The position numbers and the translations under genes were made by a program. This document shows positions 20,636-34,222 of a stretch of DNA of 64,000 nucleotides, in pieces. The notes beneath the pieces are model-generated. The model was not told the origin of the DNA. It worked only from the letters and a program-made list of their open reading frames with translations, and made no database searches. Origin of the DNA: Deinococcus seoulensis (GTDB taxonomy: Bacteria; Deinococcota; Deinococci; Deinococcales; Deinococcaceae). Numbering within the stretch: position 1 is the stretch's first letter; each line of letters opens with the position of its first letter. The DNA is taken from contig NZ_BMQM01000018.1 of assembly GCF_014648115.1 (NCBI RefSeq), positions 24,208-88,207 on the forward strand, read 5' to 3'.

Positions 20636-21649
20636 TTACTGACCCCAGCAGTTGGCGAGGCCGAACTTGCCGTTCTGGCTCTTGACGCCGCTCATGGCCT
20701 TGTTGGTGATCAGGGCGACGCCGGTGTCGGTGTAGCCGCTGACTTTCTTGCCGGTCTTGGCGTAGTTCACGCCGGCCGCGACGCCCATGCTGGCCATCTT
20801 CAGGGGGTACTGCTGGCTGGTCGCGCCGATCACGCCGGCCTCGACGTTGCGCACCCCTGCGCAGCCGCCGTCCACCGAGACGATCAGGACGCTCTTTTCC
20901 TTCCCGGCGGCTTTCAGGGCCTGGTAGGCTCCGGCGGCGGCGGGTTCGTTGATGGTGTACACCACGTTGATGTCCGGGTTCTTCTGCAGGCAGTTTTCCA
21001 TGGCGGTCTGGCCCTTGGTCTGGTCGCCGAAGGAGTCCTGCGCGCAGGCCACGCCGGTGTTCACGAGGTCCTTGGTGCTGGCCGTGATGCCCTTGATGCC
21101 GAAGCCCGCCAGGAACCCGTTGTGTCGCGCGATGCCGACCGGGTGGCCGGGGAACAGGTCCAGGGTGGCGATCACGGCTTTCTTGTTGCCCATGGCTTTC
21201 TTGGCCCACTGGCCGATCAGCACGCCCGCCTGGTAGTTGTTGGTGGCGAACAGGGCGTCCACGGCGCTGGCGGGTTCGGTGGGGCTGTCCAGCGCGATGA
21301 CCATGACGCCCTGCGCGCGGGCCTTGGCGATGGCGGGCACGATGGCCTTGGAGTCGCTGGGCGTGATCAGGATGGTCTTGGCACCGGCGGCGACCATGTT
21401 CTCGATCGCGGCGACCTGTCCGGCGTTGTCACCGTCGGCCTTCCCGGCGGCGGTCAGGAGTTTGGCGCCCAGGCGGGTGGCTTCCTTCTGCGCGCCTTCT
21501 TTCATCTTCACGAAGAAGGGGTTGGTTTCGGTCTTGGTGATCAGGCCGATCACGGGTTGGGCGCTGCTCTGGGCCTGCACGGTGCTGACGGTGAACACGG
21601 CGGCGCTGGCGAGGACGGCGGTGGCGGCGATCAGTTTGGCGTGGCGCAT
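20636..21649 (-). CDS. sugar-binding protein of CUT2 ABC transporter (FrcB-like)
   Basis: A 337-residue exported binding protein. The signal peptide covers about residues 1-26 (MRHAKLIAATAVLASAAVF...VQAQS). The mature domain begins PVIGLITKTETNPFF and has the ribose-binding fold with the sugar-contacting LITPSDSKAIVPAI and ALDSPTEP segments. The C-terminus ends ANCWGQ, as in FrcB-type fructose-binding proteins. It captures a pentose or ketose for the permease and ATPase encoded downstream. A substrate other than fructose is possible given the linked xylulokinase. Confidence 0.9.
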   Translation of the reverse strand: MRHAKLIAATAVLASAAVFTVSTVQAQSSAQPVIGLITKTETNPFFVKMKEGAQKEATRLGAKLLTAAGKADGDNAGQVAAIENMVAAGAKTILITPSDSKAIVPAIAKARAQGVMVIALDSPTEPASAVDALFATNNYQAGVLIGQWAKKAMGNKKAVIATLDLFPGHPVGIARHNGFLAGFGIKGITASTKDLVNTGVACAQDSFGDQTKGQTAMENCLQKNPDINVVYTINEPAAAGAYQALKAAGKEKSVLIVSVDGGCAGVRNVEAGVIGATSQQYPLKMASMGVAAGVNYAKTGKKVSGYTDTGVALITNKAMSGVKSQNGKFGLANCWGQ

Positions 21650-21694
21650 GGTGGGTCTCCTGGGGGGAATGAGAGGGCGGGTACGGGCAGCTGG

Positions 21695-22792
21695 TCAGGC
21701 GCGGGGTGGACCGGCAGAGGGAGTAACGGGCGGGTGACTGGAGGTGGCGGGGCGGGCTGGATCACGGCTGGACGCACTGGTTCTGGGCTGGCCCGGAGGT
21801 CCGGTGGAATGACGGATGATCAGGGTGGTGGGCAGTTGCACGCGGGCCGGGGTGCGGGCGCCGGTGTGGTGCAGCAGGCGCAGCAGTTGCTCGCAGGCCT
21901 GCACGCCCAGGTCGTAGGCGGGTTGCGCCACGACGGTCAGGGGTGGGGTCATGGTCTGTGCCCAGCGGGAATCGTCGAAGCCCACGATGCTCAGGTCGGC
22001 AGGGATGTGCAGGTTCAGGGCGCGGGCGGCCAGGACGGCGCCGACGGTCATCTCGTTGTTGCCCACGAACAGAGCGGTGGGGCGGCGGTCTGGGGGGAGG
22101 CTCAGCAGGCGCATGGCGGCGCGGTACCCGTCGTCCTCGCGGTGGTTGCCGGGCAGGACCAGCGCCGGGTCGTAGGTCAGTCCGGCGGTTTCCAGCGCGG
22201 CGCGGTAGGCGTCGTGGCGCTGCGTGGCGGTGCTGATGTCCTGCTGGCCGACGATCATGCCGATGCGGGTGTGGCCCAGGTCGATCAGGTGCCGGGTGGC
22301 GGCCGTGCCGCCGCCTGCGTTGTCGGTGGTGACGGTGGTGGCGTCCGGGTTGCCGGTCACGCGGTCGAGTTCGACGACCGGCAGGTCCGGCATGGCTTTC
22401 AGGTGTTCGCGCGCTCCGCTGGTGGGCACCAGGATCAGGCCCTGGGGCAGGTGGCCGCGCAGGGTTTCCAGCGCGCGGCGTTCCTTGGCGGGTTCCTCGT
22501 CGCTGTTGAACAGGAAGGCCACGTAGCCGTGCCGGTCGGCGGCGTCCTGAATGCCCTTGGCGAGCGTGGCGTGGAAGGGGTTGAGGATGTCCGTGACGAC
22601 CACGCCGATGGTGCGGGTCTCGCCCTGGCGCAGGCTGCGGGCCAGCACGTTCGGCTGGTACCCGAGTTGCTGCGCGGCGTTCAGGACGCGCTGGCGGGTG
22701 GACTGGGCGACCATGTCAGGTCGGGAGAGGGCGCGGGAGGCGGTGGCCGTGGAGACCTGGGCGAGCTGGGCGACATCCTGAATACTCGGCAT
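21695..22792 (-). CDS. LacI-family sugar regulator
   Basis: A 365-residue repressor. An N-terminal LacI helix-turn-helix (IQDVAQLAQVSTATASRALS, residues 4-23) is followed by the hinge helix (GYQPNVLARSL) and a periplasmic-binding-protein-like effector domain. A 36-residue Ser/Pro-rich tail extends beyond the usual end. It is the first gene of the transporter-xylB operon. Two LacI-type operators, one touching its start codon, indicate that it represses itself and the genes downstream until the sugar binds. Confidence 0.92.
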   Translation of the reverse strand: MPSIQDVAQLAQVSTATASRALSRPDMVAQSTRQRVLNAAQQLGYQPNVLARSLRQGETRTIGVVVTDILNPFHATLAKGIQDAADRHGYVAFLFNSDEEPAKERRALETLRGHLPQGLILVPTSGAREHLKAMPDLPVVELDRVTGNPDATTVTTDNAGGGTAATRHLIDLGHTRIGMIVGQQDISTATQRHDAYRAALETAGLTYDPALVLPGNHREDDGYRAAMRLLSLPPDRRPTALFVGNNEMTVGAVLAARALNLHIPADLSIVGFDDSRWAQTMTPPLTVVAQPAYDLGVQACEQLLRLLHHTGARTPARVQLPTTLIIRHSTGPPGQPRTSASSRDPARPATSSHPPVTPSAGPPRA

Positions 22793-22806
22793 TGAAAACG
22801 ATTACA
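22793..22806. promoter_or_regulatory. LacI-type operator O1
   Basis: TGAAAACGATTACA matches the LacI-family half-site pattern TGNAANCGNTNNCA. It directly precedes the ATG of the regulator gene (22790-22792, minus strand). Confidence 0.8.
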
Positions 22807-22858
22807 CCCCCTTGGCGGAAATGTGATTTCGGGTGGTTTCCCAGACGAGGAAACCGGT

Positions 22859-22872
22859 TGCAAACGATTACA
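22859..22872. promoter_or_regulatory. LacI-type operator O2
   Basis: TGCAAACGATTACA, nearly the same sequence as O1, lies 66 bp (about six helical turns) away. It falls just downstream of the predicted -10 box. Confidence 0.8.
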
Positions 22873-22885
22873 TTGAGGTGCCGTC

Positions 22886-22914
22886 AGTGTGCACTCATCC
22901 GCCGCTCCTGTCAA
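22886..22914 (-). promoter_or_regulatory. promoter of the LacI-transporter-xylB operon
   Basis: On the minus strand a perfect -35 TTGACA (22909-22914) is followed after exactly 17 bp by a weak -10, CACACT (22886-22891). Operator O2 would cover the start of transcription. Confidence 0.55.
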
Positions 22915-22965
22915 TCCCCATGACCCGGCGTCAAATTAGACCCGGTTCAACCGTGCCCCTGCCCC

Positions 22966-23105
22966 ATACGGCCTGCCGTCTGTCTCGCTGACAGTCCGGC
23001 ACTTCACCGGCCCTGCCAGCCCCACGTCCGGAGGGGCGCTTCGGCCCCCACCCGCATCCGCTCGGACCCAGCGGTCTTCGCAGCCCATTCAATCGGAGTC
23101 CGTAT
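22966..23105 (-). repeat. 140-bp dispersed palindromic repeat, copy A
   Basis: Ends ATACGGCCT and AGTCCGTAT form a near-perfect 9-bp terminal inverted repeat. Internal sequence matches, in reverse orientation, the element at 40262-40397, including GTCTGTCTCGCTGACAG and CCCATTCAATCGGAG. Non-coding. The rest of 22915-23296 holds nothing else I recognise. Confidence 0.8.
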
Positions 23106-23296
23106 CAACCGTGCCCCCCGCCTCTGCGGGCTTCCAGCTGAACCAGACCGCCGTCCCATCCGCCACCAGCAATCGATCACGGGAAGCGTCCGGTGTTGGC
23201 CTGCCCGCCCGCAGAACAGGCAGTGAAGGCGACGGTAGGGGGCGGCGGGCAGGGACTTCCGTCTCCCCTGCCCGCCGCCCCCTGCCGTACTGGCGA

Positions 23297-25210
23297 TCAG
23301 CCGCGCACGAGTTCCAGGATCCGCTCGCCGTACTTGCGCAGACGCTCGGGGCCCATGCCGCGCACCTCGTGCAGGTCGGCCTCGGTGTACGGCACGCGGC
23401 GCGCGATCTCGGCCAGGGTCGCGTTGCTCGCCACGATGAACCGGCTGATCTCCTGCCGCTTGGCCTCGGCGTTCCGCCAGTCACGCAACCGGGCGTACAC
23501 CTCCGCCTGCTCTTCACTGAGGTTCGCGGCCGGATCCTCCCTGCCGCCCGGCAGGTCCGGCGTGAGCATCACGGGCGTCGCGTCCGCCTCCACCGGCGCC
23601 GGACGGTCCCGCACGGGACGCCCCGCACCCCGCTCGGAACGGCCATCGCCGCGCCCGCCAGCGCGGCCCTCGGAACGACCCCGCGCGGCGCGGCCCTCCG
23701 TCCGGGTGTCCGGCGCGGCAGCTTCAGGTTCCCCGGCCGTCGGCGCGTCCGGCAGTTCCGCCTCCGGCAGCGTGTCCGCCCCGCCCGTACTGATCGGCGC
23801 GGGCAGCGGCGCAGGCACGCTGTCCGGCGTGCTGGACGGCGAATCGCTGAACACGATCTCCGGCTCCCAGGTTTCCTCCGGCGCGTCCGTCGGCCCGGCC
23901 ACCGGCGTGGCGTTCACCTGCACAGGGGCCACCTGCGCGGGCGCCACCTGTGCGGGCGCCTCGAAGGTCACGCGCTCGGGCTGCGCCGCACCCGGCAGGT
24001 CACGGCCCCGCTCGCCCGGACGGTCGGCCGGACGATCAGCAGGGCGACCCTGCGGGCGGGCGTCCTCTCGTTGCGGCGCGTCCCGCTGCGGCAGGTCACG
24101 CGCCGCAGCCTCCCTGGCAGCACTGTCCCTGACTGAACTGTCCCTGGGAGCAGCGTTCCTGGGTTCACTGTCGCTGCGCTCGTCCGGGCGGCCCTCCCGC
24201 CGGAACTCGTCGCGGCGGAACTCGTCACGGCGGCCACGCGAGAACCGGTCCCCGCCACGGTCCTGGCGGTCACGGCGGCCAGCGCGGAACTCGCGGCGTT
24301 CCTCGCCCCGCCCCTCACCTCGCCCCTCACCACGCCCGCCGCGCGCCGCGTCCTCCTGGGCAACCTCCGGTTCGCGCGGCGCGGAACCCTCCTGCGCGGC
24401 GCCCGGCCGGTCCCCCTGGCTGGCCGCCTCGCCCTGCACCAGCGTCAGGGTCACGCTCAGGTCCTCCAGGCCCGGCGTGACCAGCACGCCCCCGCCCACG
24501 CTGCGCGCGGCGGCCAGCACCCCACCCGAGGGCGCGACCGTGTCGGCCACGGCGTCCGGGGCCAGCAGCAGCGCGGTCGGCCCGGCCGGTTGCGCCGCGC
24601 CGCCCAGCCGCTCGGCCAGTTGCGCGGTCGTGCGGGCCGCGCGGGCCAGTCGCAGCGGCAGGGTCGCGGCGTCCCGCAGGGCCAGCGACACGCTCAGGTC
24701 ACTGGGCGGCGCGCCCACCACGTCCGGGCGGCGGCCCTGCCCGAACAGCACGGCCAGCGGGGCGTCCCCGTGACCGGTCAGGGTGACGCTGTCGCGGTAC
24801 ACGACCAGCGCCGCGCCGCGCCGCAACCAGTCCCCGCCAGGAGCGAGGGTCGCGTCGGCAATCACGGGCACCCCGGCGCGGCGGGCGCGGTCCAGGTCGT
24901 CCGCGCCGGGTTCCATCAGCCACACGGCGCGCGCGCCGCGCCAGTCGGCGTCGAGGGTCGCGGCGGCCAGTCCGGCGTCCGCCAGGGCGTCCCGGTCGAA
25001 GCGCACGCGGGGGTCCACGCGCAGCGTGCCGCCGCCCAGTTGCGCGGCCAGCTGGCGGGCCAGGGCGGCGTGGTCGCGCAGCAGCACGCCCCAGTCGGCG
25101 CCTTCCAGCGCGGCCAGCGCGCCGGCCAGCCGGGCCTGCGGGTCGCCGCGTTCGGCGTGCAGGCGCACGAGGCGGGCGTCAGGACGCAGGGAGGCAGGAG
25201 CATCAGTCAT
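23297..25210 (-). CDS. HRDC-domain protein with PLP-enzyme-like N-terminal half
   Basis: A 637-residue protein. The N-terminal 235 residues resemble the fold of a type I PLP-dependent (transsulfuration-type) enzyme but lack clear active-site motifs. Residues about 240-545 are a long, low-complexity linker rich in Arg, Gly, Glu, Asp, Pro and Ala, with many RGEGRGE and RRDEF repeats. The last 75 residues form an HRDC domain ([17 protein letters not shown], then [13 protein letters not shown]), which in RecQ and RNase D binds nucleic acid. A role in DNA or RNA handling is inferred from HRDC and the basic linker. ATG 25210 is preceded by GGAGGG. Confidence 0.7.
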   Translation of the reverse strand: MTDAPASLRPDARLVRLHAERGDPQARLAGALAALEGADWGVLLRDHAALARQLAAQLGGGTLRVDPRVRFDRDALADAGLAAATLDADWRGARAVWLMEPGADDLDRARRAGVPVIADATLAPGGDWLRRGAALVVYRDSVTLTGHGDAPLAVLFGQGRRPDVVGAPPSDLSVSLALRDAATLPLRLARAARTTAQLAERLGGAAQPAGPTALLLAPDAVADTVAPSGGVLAAARSVGGGVLVTPGLEDLSVTLTLVQGEAASQGDRPGAAQEGSAPREPEVAQEDAARGGRGEGRGEGRGEERREFRAGRRDRQDRGGDRFSRGRRDEFRRDEFRREGRPDERSDSEPRNAAPRDSSVRDSAAREAAARDLPQRDAPQREDARPQGRPADRPADRPGERGRDLPGAAQPERVTFEAPAQVAPAQVAPVQVNATPVAGPTDAPEETWEPEIVFSDSPSSTPDSVPAPLPAPISTGGADTLPEAELPDAPTAGEPEAAAPDTRTEGRAARGRSEGRAGGRGDGRSERGAGRPVRDRPAPVEADATPVMLTPDLPGGREDPAANLSEEQAEVYARLRDWRNAEAKRQEISRFIVASNATLAEIARRVPYTEADLHEVRGMGPERLRKYGERILELVRG

Positions 25211-25346
25211 ACCCTCCATTGTGACGCACCCGGCGCAGCGGTTGGAATAGCGGGCAGGTGCGGCAACGTTCACGCGCCCGAAAGGCCCAGACCCTTACAA
25301 AGTGCCGCCCGGAAACGCGCCATGCTGGGAGTGAACGGAGGTCTTC

Positions 25347-26555
<1,209 letters not shown>

Positions 26556-26572
26556 ACGGCAGGCCGCACAGA

Positions 26573-26609
26573 AAGCCGCTGGCGCATTCACGCTGCCAGC
26601 GGCCTTTTC
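26573..26609 (+). terminator. terminator of the VWA gene
   Basis: A perfect 9-bp stem GCCGCTGGC (26575-26583) / GCCAGCGGC (26595-26603) is followed by CTTTT. Confidence 0.85.
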
Positions 26610-26651
26610 TGATGTCCTGCCTGATGTGCTGTTCGGTGGCGGGCGGGTGCC

Positions 26652-27104
26652 TCAGCCCATCTTGACGAACATGGGCGGTTTGACGCCCACCATGCGGGCC
26701 ATGACCCACACCTGGCCCTTGTGGTGCGCCTCGTGCGTGATGATCATGTCGAGCAGGGCGGTGACGGGCATCTCGCGGCCGCCGAAGGCCGGGACGCGGC
26801 GGGCGAGGTCGTCGTCGCTCAGGGCGCTGATGGCGGCCAGGGCCAGTTCGTTGGTGTCCCACAGGCGGCCGCGCGCCTCGGTGAGGGTCTGGCTGGGTTC
26901 CGGGGCGGGCGCGGGCGCCTGTCCCTGGATCATGCTGAGGAAGCGGGTGGCACTGACCGACAGGTGGTCGGCCTGCGCCATGAAGTTCATGCCGCCTTCC
27001 CAGGCGCTGAAGCCGCCCTGGTCCTCGGGCAGTTGATCGTAGAGGTCCATCAGGGCGGCGCGGTGCATCTGGAAGGCGCGGGCGTAGTTCGCGGATCGGG
27101 TCAT
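26652..27104 (-). CDS. DinB-family protein (third in window)
   Basis: A 150-residue four-helix DinB-superfamily protein. Metal-binding His occur in AQADHLSVS (about 46) and [11 protein letters not shown] (about 124-131), the typical DinB triad. It is distantly related to the pair in the purine operon but closer to damage-inducible DinB proteins by its ...THEAHHKGQ motif. I chose ATG 27104 over 27116 because a TATGCT box (27112-27117) lies 7 nt upstream of it. It has no functional link to its neighbours that I can see; a bacillithiol- or metal-dependent role is inferred from family. Confidence 0.84.
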   Translation of the reverse strand: MTRSANYARAFQMHRAALMDLYDQLPEDQGGFSAWEGGMNFMAQADHLSVSATRFLSMIQGQAPAPAPEPSQTLTEARGRLWDTNELALAAISALSDDDLARRVPAFGGREMPVTALLDMIITHEAHHKGQVWVMARMVGVKPPMFVKMG

Positions 27105-27111
27105 GAATGGC

Positions 27112-27117
27112 AGCATA
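27112..27117 (-). promoter_or_regulatory. -10 box of the DinB gene, leaderless type
   Basis: On the minus strand TATGCT ends 7 nt before ATG 27104. Confidence 0.45.
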
Positions 27118-27122
27118 AAGGG

Positions 27123-27148
27123 GCGGCCCCCACGTGTGTGAGGGCCGC
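27123..27148 (-). terminator. hairpin terminator after mscL
   Basis: GCGGCCC (27123-27129) pairs with GGGCCGC (27142-27148). On the minus strand it is followed by CCCTTT, a weak T-run, just downstream of mscL. Confidence 0.6.
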
Positions 27149-27174
27149 GCTTCAGTCTGTGCTGGGACGGGGGT

Positions 27175-27552
27175 TCAGCGGGCGCGCAGGGCGTCGCGGA
27201 TTTCCATCAGGAGTTTCTCTTCGTTGCTGGGACCGGCGGGCGCGGCCTCGACCGGCTTGGCGAGGCGTTCGCGGAACTTGTTGTAGGGCACGACGACCAC
27301 GAAGTAGATGACGGCCATGGTGAGCAGGAAGGTGATCAGGGCCGTGATGAACAGGCCATAATCGAAGTCCACGCCGTCGACCGTGAATTTGCCGCCGACG
27401 GCGCCGCCGCCCGTGACCAGTTTGATCAGGGGGTTGATGAAGGCGTTCGAGAAGGCCGTGACGAGCGCCGCGAAGGCCGCGCCGGTGACGACGGCGATGG
27501 CGAGGTCGACGATGTTGCCACGCATGATGAAATCCTTGAATCCGCTGATCAT
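27175..27552 (-). CDS. mscL: large-conductance mechanosensitive channel
   Basis: A 125-residue inner-membrane channel that opens under membrane tension to release solutes in osmotic downshock. It shows the N-terminal amphipathic MISGFKDFIMRGN helix, the pore-lining first helix (VVTGAAFAALVTAFSNAFINPLI), a short extracellular loop with DGVDFDYG, the second helix, and the C-terminal EEKLLMEIRDALR bundle helix. Length is typical. The region upstream (27553-27747) is AT-richer than average and may hold its promoter, but I cannot define boxes. Confidence 0.97.
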   Translation of the reverse strand: MISGFKDFIMRGNIVDLAIAVVTGAAFAALVTAFSNAFINPLIKLVTGGGAVGGKFTVDGVDFDYGLFITALITFLLTMAVIYFVVVVPYNKFRERLAKPVEAAPAGPSNEEKLLMEIRDALRAR

Positions 27553-27747
27553 GCGTGAAGTTTTACACTCCTTTCATTGGATGGCAATGCAATTCACATA
27601 AGGTTGTCTAGTTTACTTTGGGGGTGATGTGGGGTATTTCAGGTCCAGAAGCGCCATTTTCTGCTACCAATCGCAGACAACCCCCCCCAGCGGGCCATAC
27701 CACTTGCGCCTCCCGCCCTCATCAGGCCAGAGCGCCCGCACCAGACG

Positions 27748-28341
27748 TCAGGTACGCGGCCCGGCCGCAAGCCGCAGGGTGTCACGCGCGGCGTCCTGCT
27801 CGGCGCTTTCCATCATGCGCGCCCCCCGCATGGTCGCCCCGACCACCAGACCACCCGCGATCAATATGAGGTTCTTCAGGATGTACTGCCCTTCCAGGTT
27901 CGGGACCAGCGGCACGAACTTGAACGTCTCGGCGGGAAAGAACACCAGCGGCAGGAACGTCCCGGCCATCTGCGCGAACAGCAGCAGCAGCGTGACCCGC
28001 ATGAACCGGCCCGTCAGCAGGCCCAGCCCGATCAGGCACTCCCAGGTCGCCAGGACCGGCAGGCTCACCTGCGGCGGCACCAGCCCGAACGTCAGGACCG
28101 AGATGGTCCGCGTGGCGAGCGCCTCGGCGGAACTGAGACCCGGAAAGAACTTCTGCGCGCCGAACCACACGAAAATCAGCCCCAGCGCCAGCCGCAGCAG
28201 CGTCACGCCGTGCCGCACCCACCAGCCCACCAGCCGCAGTTCAAGGGCGTCCACCTTCTGCGCCAGTGGCGCGGCGTCCCGGCGGGGCGGAACGGTCAGG
28301 GTGGCCGCGAGGCGCGATTCGATAAAGGGTGTTTTTCGCAT
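27748..28341 (-). CDS. DoxX-like membrane protein
   Basis: A 197-residue protein with about four membrane helices. The first helix (VTLLRLALGLIFVWFGAQKFFPG, about 40-62) carries the RxxLGLxFxxxGxxKF pattern of the DoxX and related families, and a later helix has WECLIGLGLLTGRFMR. The family includes quinone-linked and thiosulfate-related membrane subunits, but this member's partner is not evident. I chose ATG 28341 because the hydrophobic family core begins soon after it and GGAGG lies nearby upstream; the frame extends 52 residues further without homology. The 5' gap to the next gene is large. Confidence 0.72.
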   Translation of the reverse strand: MRKTPFIESRLAATLTVPPRRDAAPLAQKVDALELRLVGWWVRHGVTLLRLALGLIFVWFGAQKFFPGLSSAEALATRTISVLTFGLVPPQVSLPVLATWECLIGLGLLTGRFMRVTLLLLFAQMAGTFLPLVFFPAETFKFVPLVPNLEGQYILKNLILIAGGLVVGATMRGARMMESAEQDAARDTLRLAAGPRT

Positions 28342-28697
28342 GGTGGAACCTCCGGCGCGTGGCCTGGAACGTGACGTGTCCTGGAAGAAGTGGCCTGGAA
28401 CGTGAATCGGTGACGGTGAAATCCAGGCTGACCGCGTGAAGGATTCACCGCCGCCGCCCGGCCTGCCCCGAACACTTGCCGGGTCCTGAACAGTCATATG
28501 CGCCGCAGTCCCGATCGGATGACGGGCCGGTCAGTCTGGCCGCCACATGAAGGTCGCGCCAACCGTCCGGGCATCCACGCGTAGCACCGACCCGGCGCCA
28601 TCCAACCGTCCGTTTCAACGATCAACGCGGGCTGGCACGACGGAAAACACCCGGCGCGCGACCGGGCACTGCTGTCCATCGGGCCCAGACCACGACA

Positions 28698-28750
28698 GGG
28701 GCGGCAGCCTCAGCCGGGGGCAGATGTGCGCCCGCTGAGGCCGCCGCCCC
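28698..28750 (-). terminator. strong hairpin after the radical SAM gene
   Basis: Arms GGGGCGGC-A-GCCTCAGC (28698-28714) and GCTGAGGC-C-GCCGCCCC (28734-28750) pair over 16 bp with one mismatch. It lies 26 bp past the end of the minus-strand radical SAM gene. Otherwise the 28342-28775 gap holds no gene I can support. Confidence 0.65.
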
Positions 28751-28775
28751 CGTTCCCTGCCCTGTCCCTTTCCGC

Positions 28776-30296
<1,521 letters not shown>

Positions 30297-30439
30297 AACA
30301 CATCACCCCTTTTCGGGACTCCAGTGGCGGCCCCGCATCAAGCACAACAGCATAACAACCCGTTACAGGGCCGGGTGTGAGTCAAAGCGGGATTGGCGGA
30401 GGAAGGCACGAACGCCGCCCCCGCACCCAGCGTTCCGGC

Positions 30440-30904
<465 letters not shown>

Positions 30905-30962
30905 GGTGGGTCTCCTCGGAAAGGGGATGAAGTGTGGGTGATGGGTGGTGAAGCTGCGGGCG

Positions 30963-31060
30963 AACCCCTCCGCCCTTCGGGCACCTCCCCTCAAGGGGAG
31001 GCAGGGGTGTGTCCTTGGCTCCCCTTGAGGGGAGCTGGCGGCGAAGCCGACTGAGGGGTT
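30963..31060. repeat. composite dispersed repeat in the ribBA-ribH gap
   Basis: It contains CCCCTCAAGGGGAGG (30987-31001) and, at 31009-31060, a near copy of the element at 10166-10216 (TTGGCTCCCCTTGAGGGGAGC, then GCGAAGCCGACTGAGGGGTT). The outer ends AACCCCTC and GAGGGGTT are inverted repeats. The message of ribH would carry this structure. Confidence 0.6.
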
Positions 31061-31061
31061 C

Positions 31062-32263
<1,202 letters not shown>

Positions 32264-32267
<4 letters not shown>

Positions 32268-33025
32268 AGCACGCCTCCTTCCACGATCGGCGAGTCTGAG
32301 GGTCCAAGGGTCTGAGAGTCCGAGGAACAACCCGCCCCCTCAATCCGCCCCTTCGACCCTTCAGACTTCAGACCTTCAGACCCTTCGACCCGTTGACCCA
32401 CCTCCCAGTCGCGCATCAGGATCAGCCGCTCGACGTACTTGGCCATCTGGTCGGCCTCCAGATTCACCTGCGTGCCCGCCGCCCAGGTGTGCAGGGTGGT
32501 GACCTCCAGCGTGTGCGGCACGAGCCACAGCGTGAATTCGTCCGGGCGCAGGTCCGCGCGGCTGCCCGCCGGACCCCCTGCGTCCACGACGGTCAGGCTC
32601 ACGCCGTCCACGGTGACGCTCCCTTTCGGCACGAGGTACCGCGCGAGGTGCGGCGCGGCGCGCACCGTCATGGTGTACGCGCCGGGCTGGGCGTCCACGC
32701 GCAGGACCGTGCCCACGCCGTCCACGTGCCCGCTCACGACGTGCCCGCCGAAGCGCGCGTGGGCGGTCATGGCGCGCTCCAGGTTCACCTTGACGCCCTC
32801 CCGCCAGTGTGGGGCGGTCTTGGCGAGCGTCTCGCGGCTGAGGTCCACGGTGAAGCCCGTCGCGTCCCAGGTGGTCACGGTCAGGCAGGTGCCGTTCACG
32901 GCGATGCTCTCGCCCAGTTCGACGTCCGCCCACATGCGGGCGGGCTGGATGGTGACGGTCAGGTTCCCCTCGTTCTCGGTGGTGCGGGCGATCTGCCCGA
33001 CCTGTTCGATGATTCCAGTAAACAT
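32264..33025 (-). CDS. ribE: riboflavin synthase alpha chain
   Basis: A 253-residue enzyme that dismutates dimethyl-ribityllumazine to riboflavin. Two lumazine-binding repeats are visible: [10 protein letters not shown]...VNGTCLTV (residues 1-50) and [14 protein letters not shown]...[11 protein letters not shown] (about 88-150). The family is usually 200-215 residues long. Here the extra C-terminal 40 residues ([19 protein letters not shown]...) are coded by a repetitive GGGTCTGAGAGTCC/CTTCAGACC sequence resembling intergenic filler, so the stop may have been lost and the frame extended. Its TGA overlaps the ribBA GTG. Confidence 0.94.
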
Positions 33026-33084
33026 GCTTTGACCTCGGGTGGAGGCAGGGGCGCACTCGCCGCTCCTCCACGGGGAAGGAAGCT

Positions 33085-34188
33085 TCAGACGCGCGGGATG
33101 CCCTGCAGCAGACCGGTGATCAGGACGTCCGGGCCGAGGGTTTCGACCGTCACGTCCTGCAACGCCTGCGCCTCGTGCATGGGGCGCGCGGGGCCGGTCA
33201 GGGGGCTCAGGCCCGCGCCGAGGAGTTTCGGGGACACGAACACCCGTACCTCGTCCACCAGTCCCTGCGCTAAGAAGGCACTCAGGAGGGTCGGGCCACC
33301 CTCCAACAGCACGCTGCTGAGGCCCAGGCCCACCAGTCCGCTCAGGGCGTCCGGCAGCGAGTCGGCGCGCTGCACGGTGATCCCGGCGGCCTCGTGCGCG
33401 GTCGCGTCGGCGTCCGGGGCGGTCACGAGCACCGCGCCGTCGCGCCACGCGCGGGCCTGCGGGTCGCTCGACGCGCGGCGGTCGAACACCACCGGGCGCG
33501 GGTCCCGGCCCCCCGGCACGCCACGCGTCGTCAGTGTCGGATCGTCCAGCCCCAGCGTGCCGCTCCCGACCGCGATGGCGTCCAGTTCGTCACGCCAGCG
33601 CATGGTGCGCTCTCGGGCCTCCGTGCCGCTGACCGCGCCGTTACCCTCGTCCAGCGCGGCCACCTTGCCGTCCAGGGTCATGGCGTACTTCGCCACCACC
33701 CACGGGCGGCCCCGCACGATCAGACTGCGGAAGCCCGCCTGCTGCCGCACGGCCTGGGCCTCCAGCACGCCCACCGTGACCTCGATCCCGGCGTCCCGGA
33801 GCCGCTGCACGCCGCGCCCCGCCACCAGCGGGTTCGGGTCCAGCGCCGCCACGACCACCCGCCGCACGCCCGCCGCGATCAACGCGTCCGCGCAGGGCGG
33901 CGTGCGCCCGTGATGACTGCACGGTTCCAGCGTCACGTACGCGGTGGCCCCACGCGCCTGCTCGCCCGCGCCTTGCAGGGCGAACACCTCCGCGTGCGGC
34001 TCACCGGCCCTCGGGTGGAAGCCTCGCCCCACCACGTCCTCGCCCTGCACGATCACGCAGCCCACGGGGGGATTCGGCGCGGTGCGGCCCAGTCCTCTGG
34101 CAGCCTCCGCCAGCGCAAGCGTCATGAACCGCTCGTCTACCGGCAGTGCCGCCGCCACCCCTGCGGGTGGAGCATTCACTTCATACAT
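33085..34188 (-). CDS. ribD: bifunctional riboflavin deaminase-reductase
   Basis: A 367-residue two-domain enzyme. The N-terminal deaminase contains the zinc site HAEVFAL (about 69-75) and TLEPCSHHGRTPPCADAL (about 91-108). The C-terminal reductase has AKYAMTLDGKVAA (about 163-175), RDELDAIAVGSGT and LEGGPTLLSAFL (about 299-310). It catalyses the second and third steps of riboflavin synthesis. ATG 34188 follows the FMN riboswitch by 36 nt. A 59-bp gap separates it from ribE. Confidence 0.96.
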   Translation of the reverse strand: MYEVNAPPAGVAAALPVDERFMTLALAEAARGLGRTAPNPPVGCVIVQGEDVVGRGFHPRAGEPHAEVFALQGAGEQARGATAYVTLEPCSHHGRTPPCADALIAAGVRRVVVAALDPNPLVAGRGVQRLRDAGIEVTVGVLEAQAVRQQAGFRSLIVRGRPWVVAKYAMTLDGKVAALDEGNGAVSGTEARERTMRWRDELDAIAVGSGTLGLDDPTLTTRGVPGGRDPRPVVFDRRASSDPQARAWRDGAVLVTAPDADATAHEAAGITVQRADSLPDALSGLVGLGLSSVLLEGGPTLLSAFLAQGLVDEVRVFVSPKLLGAGLSPLTGPARPMHEAQALQDVTVETLGPDVLITGLLQGIPRV

Positions 34189-34222
34189 GGTCTGTCGCCA
34201 CCTGCTGGGGGGCAGGCAGCGT

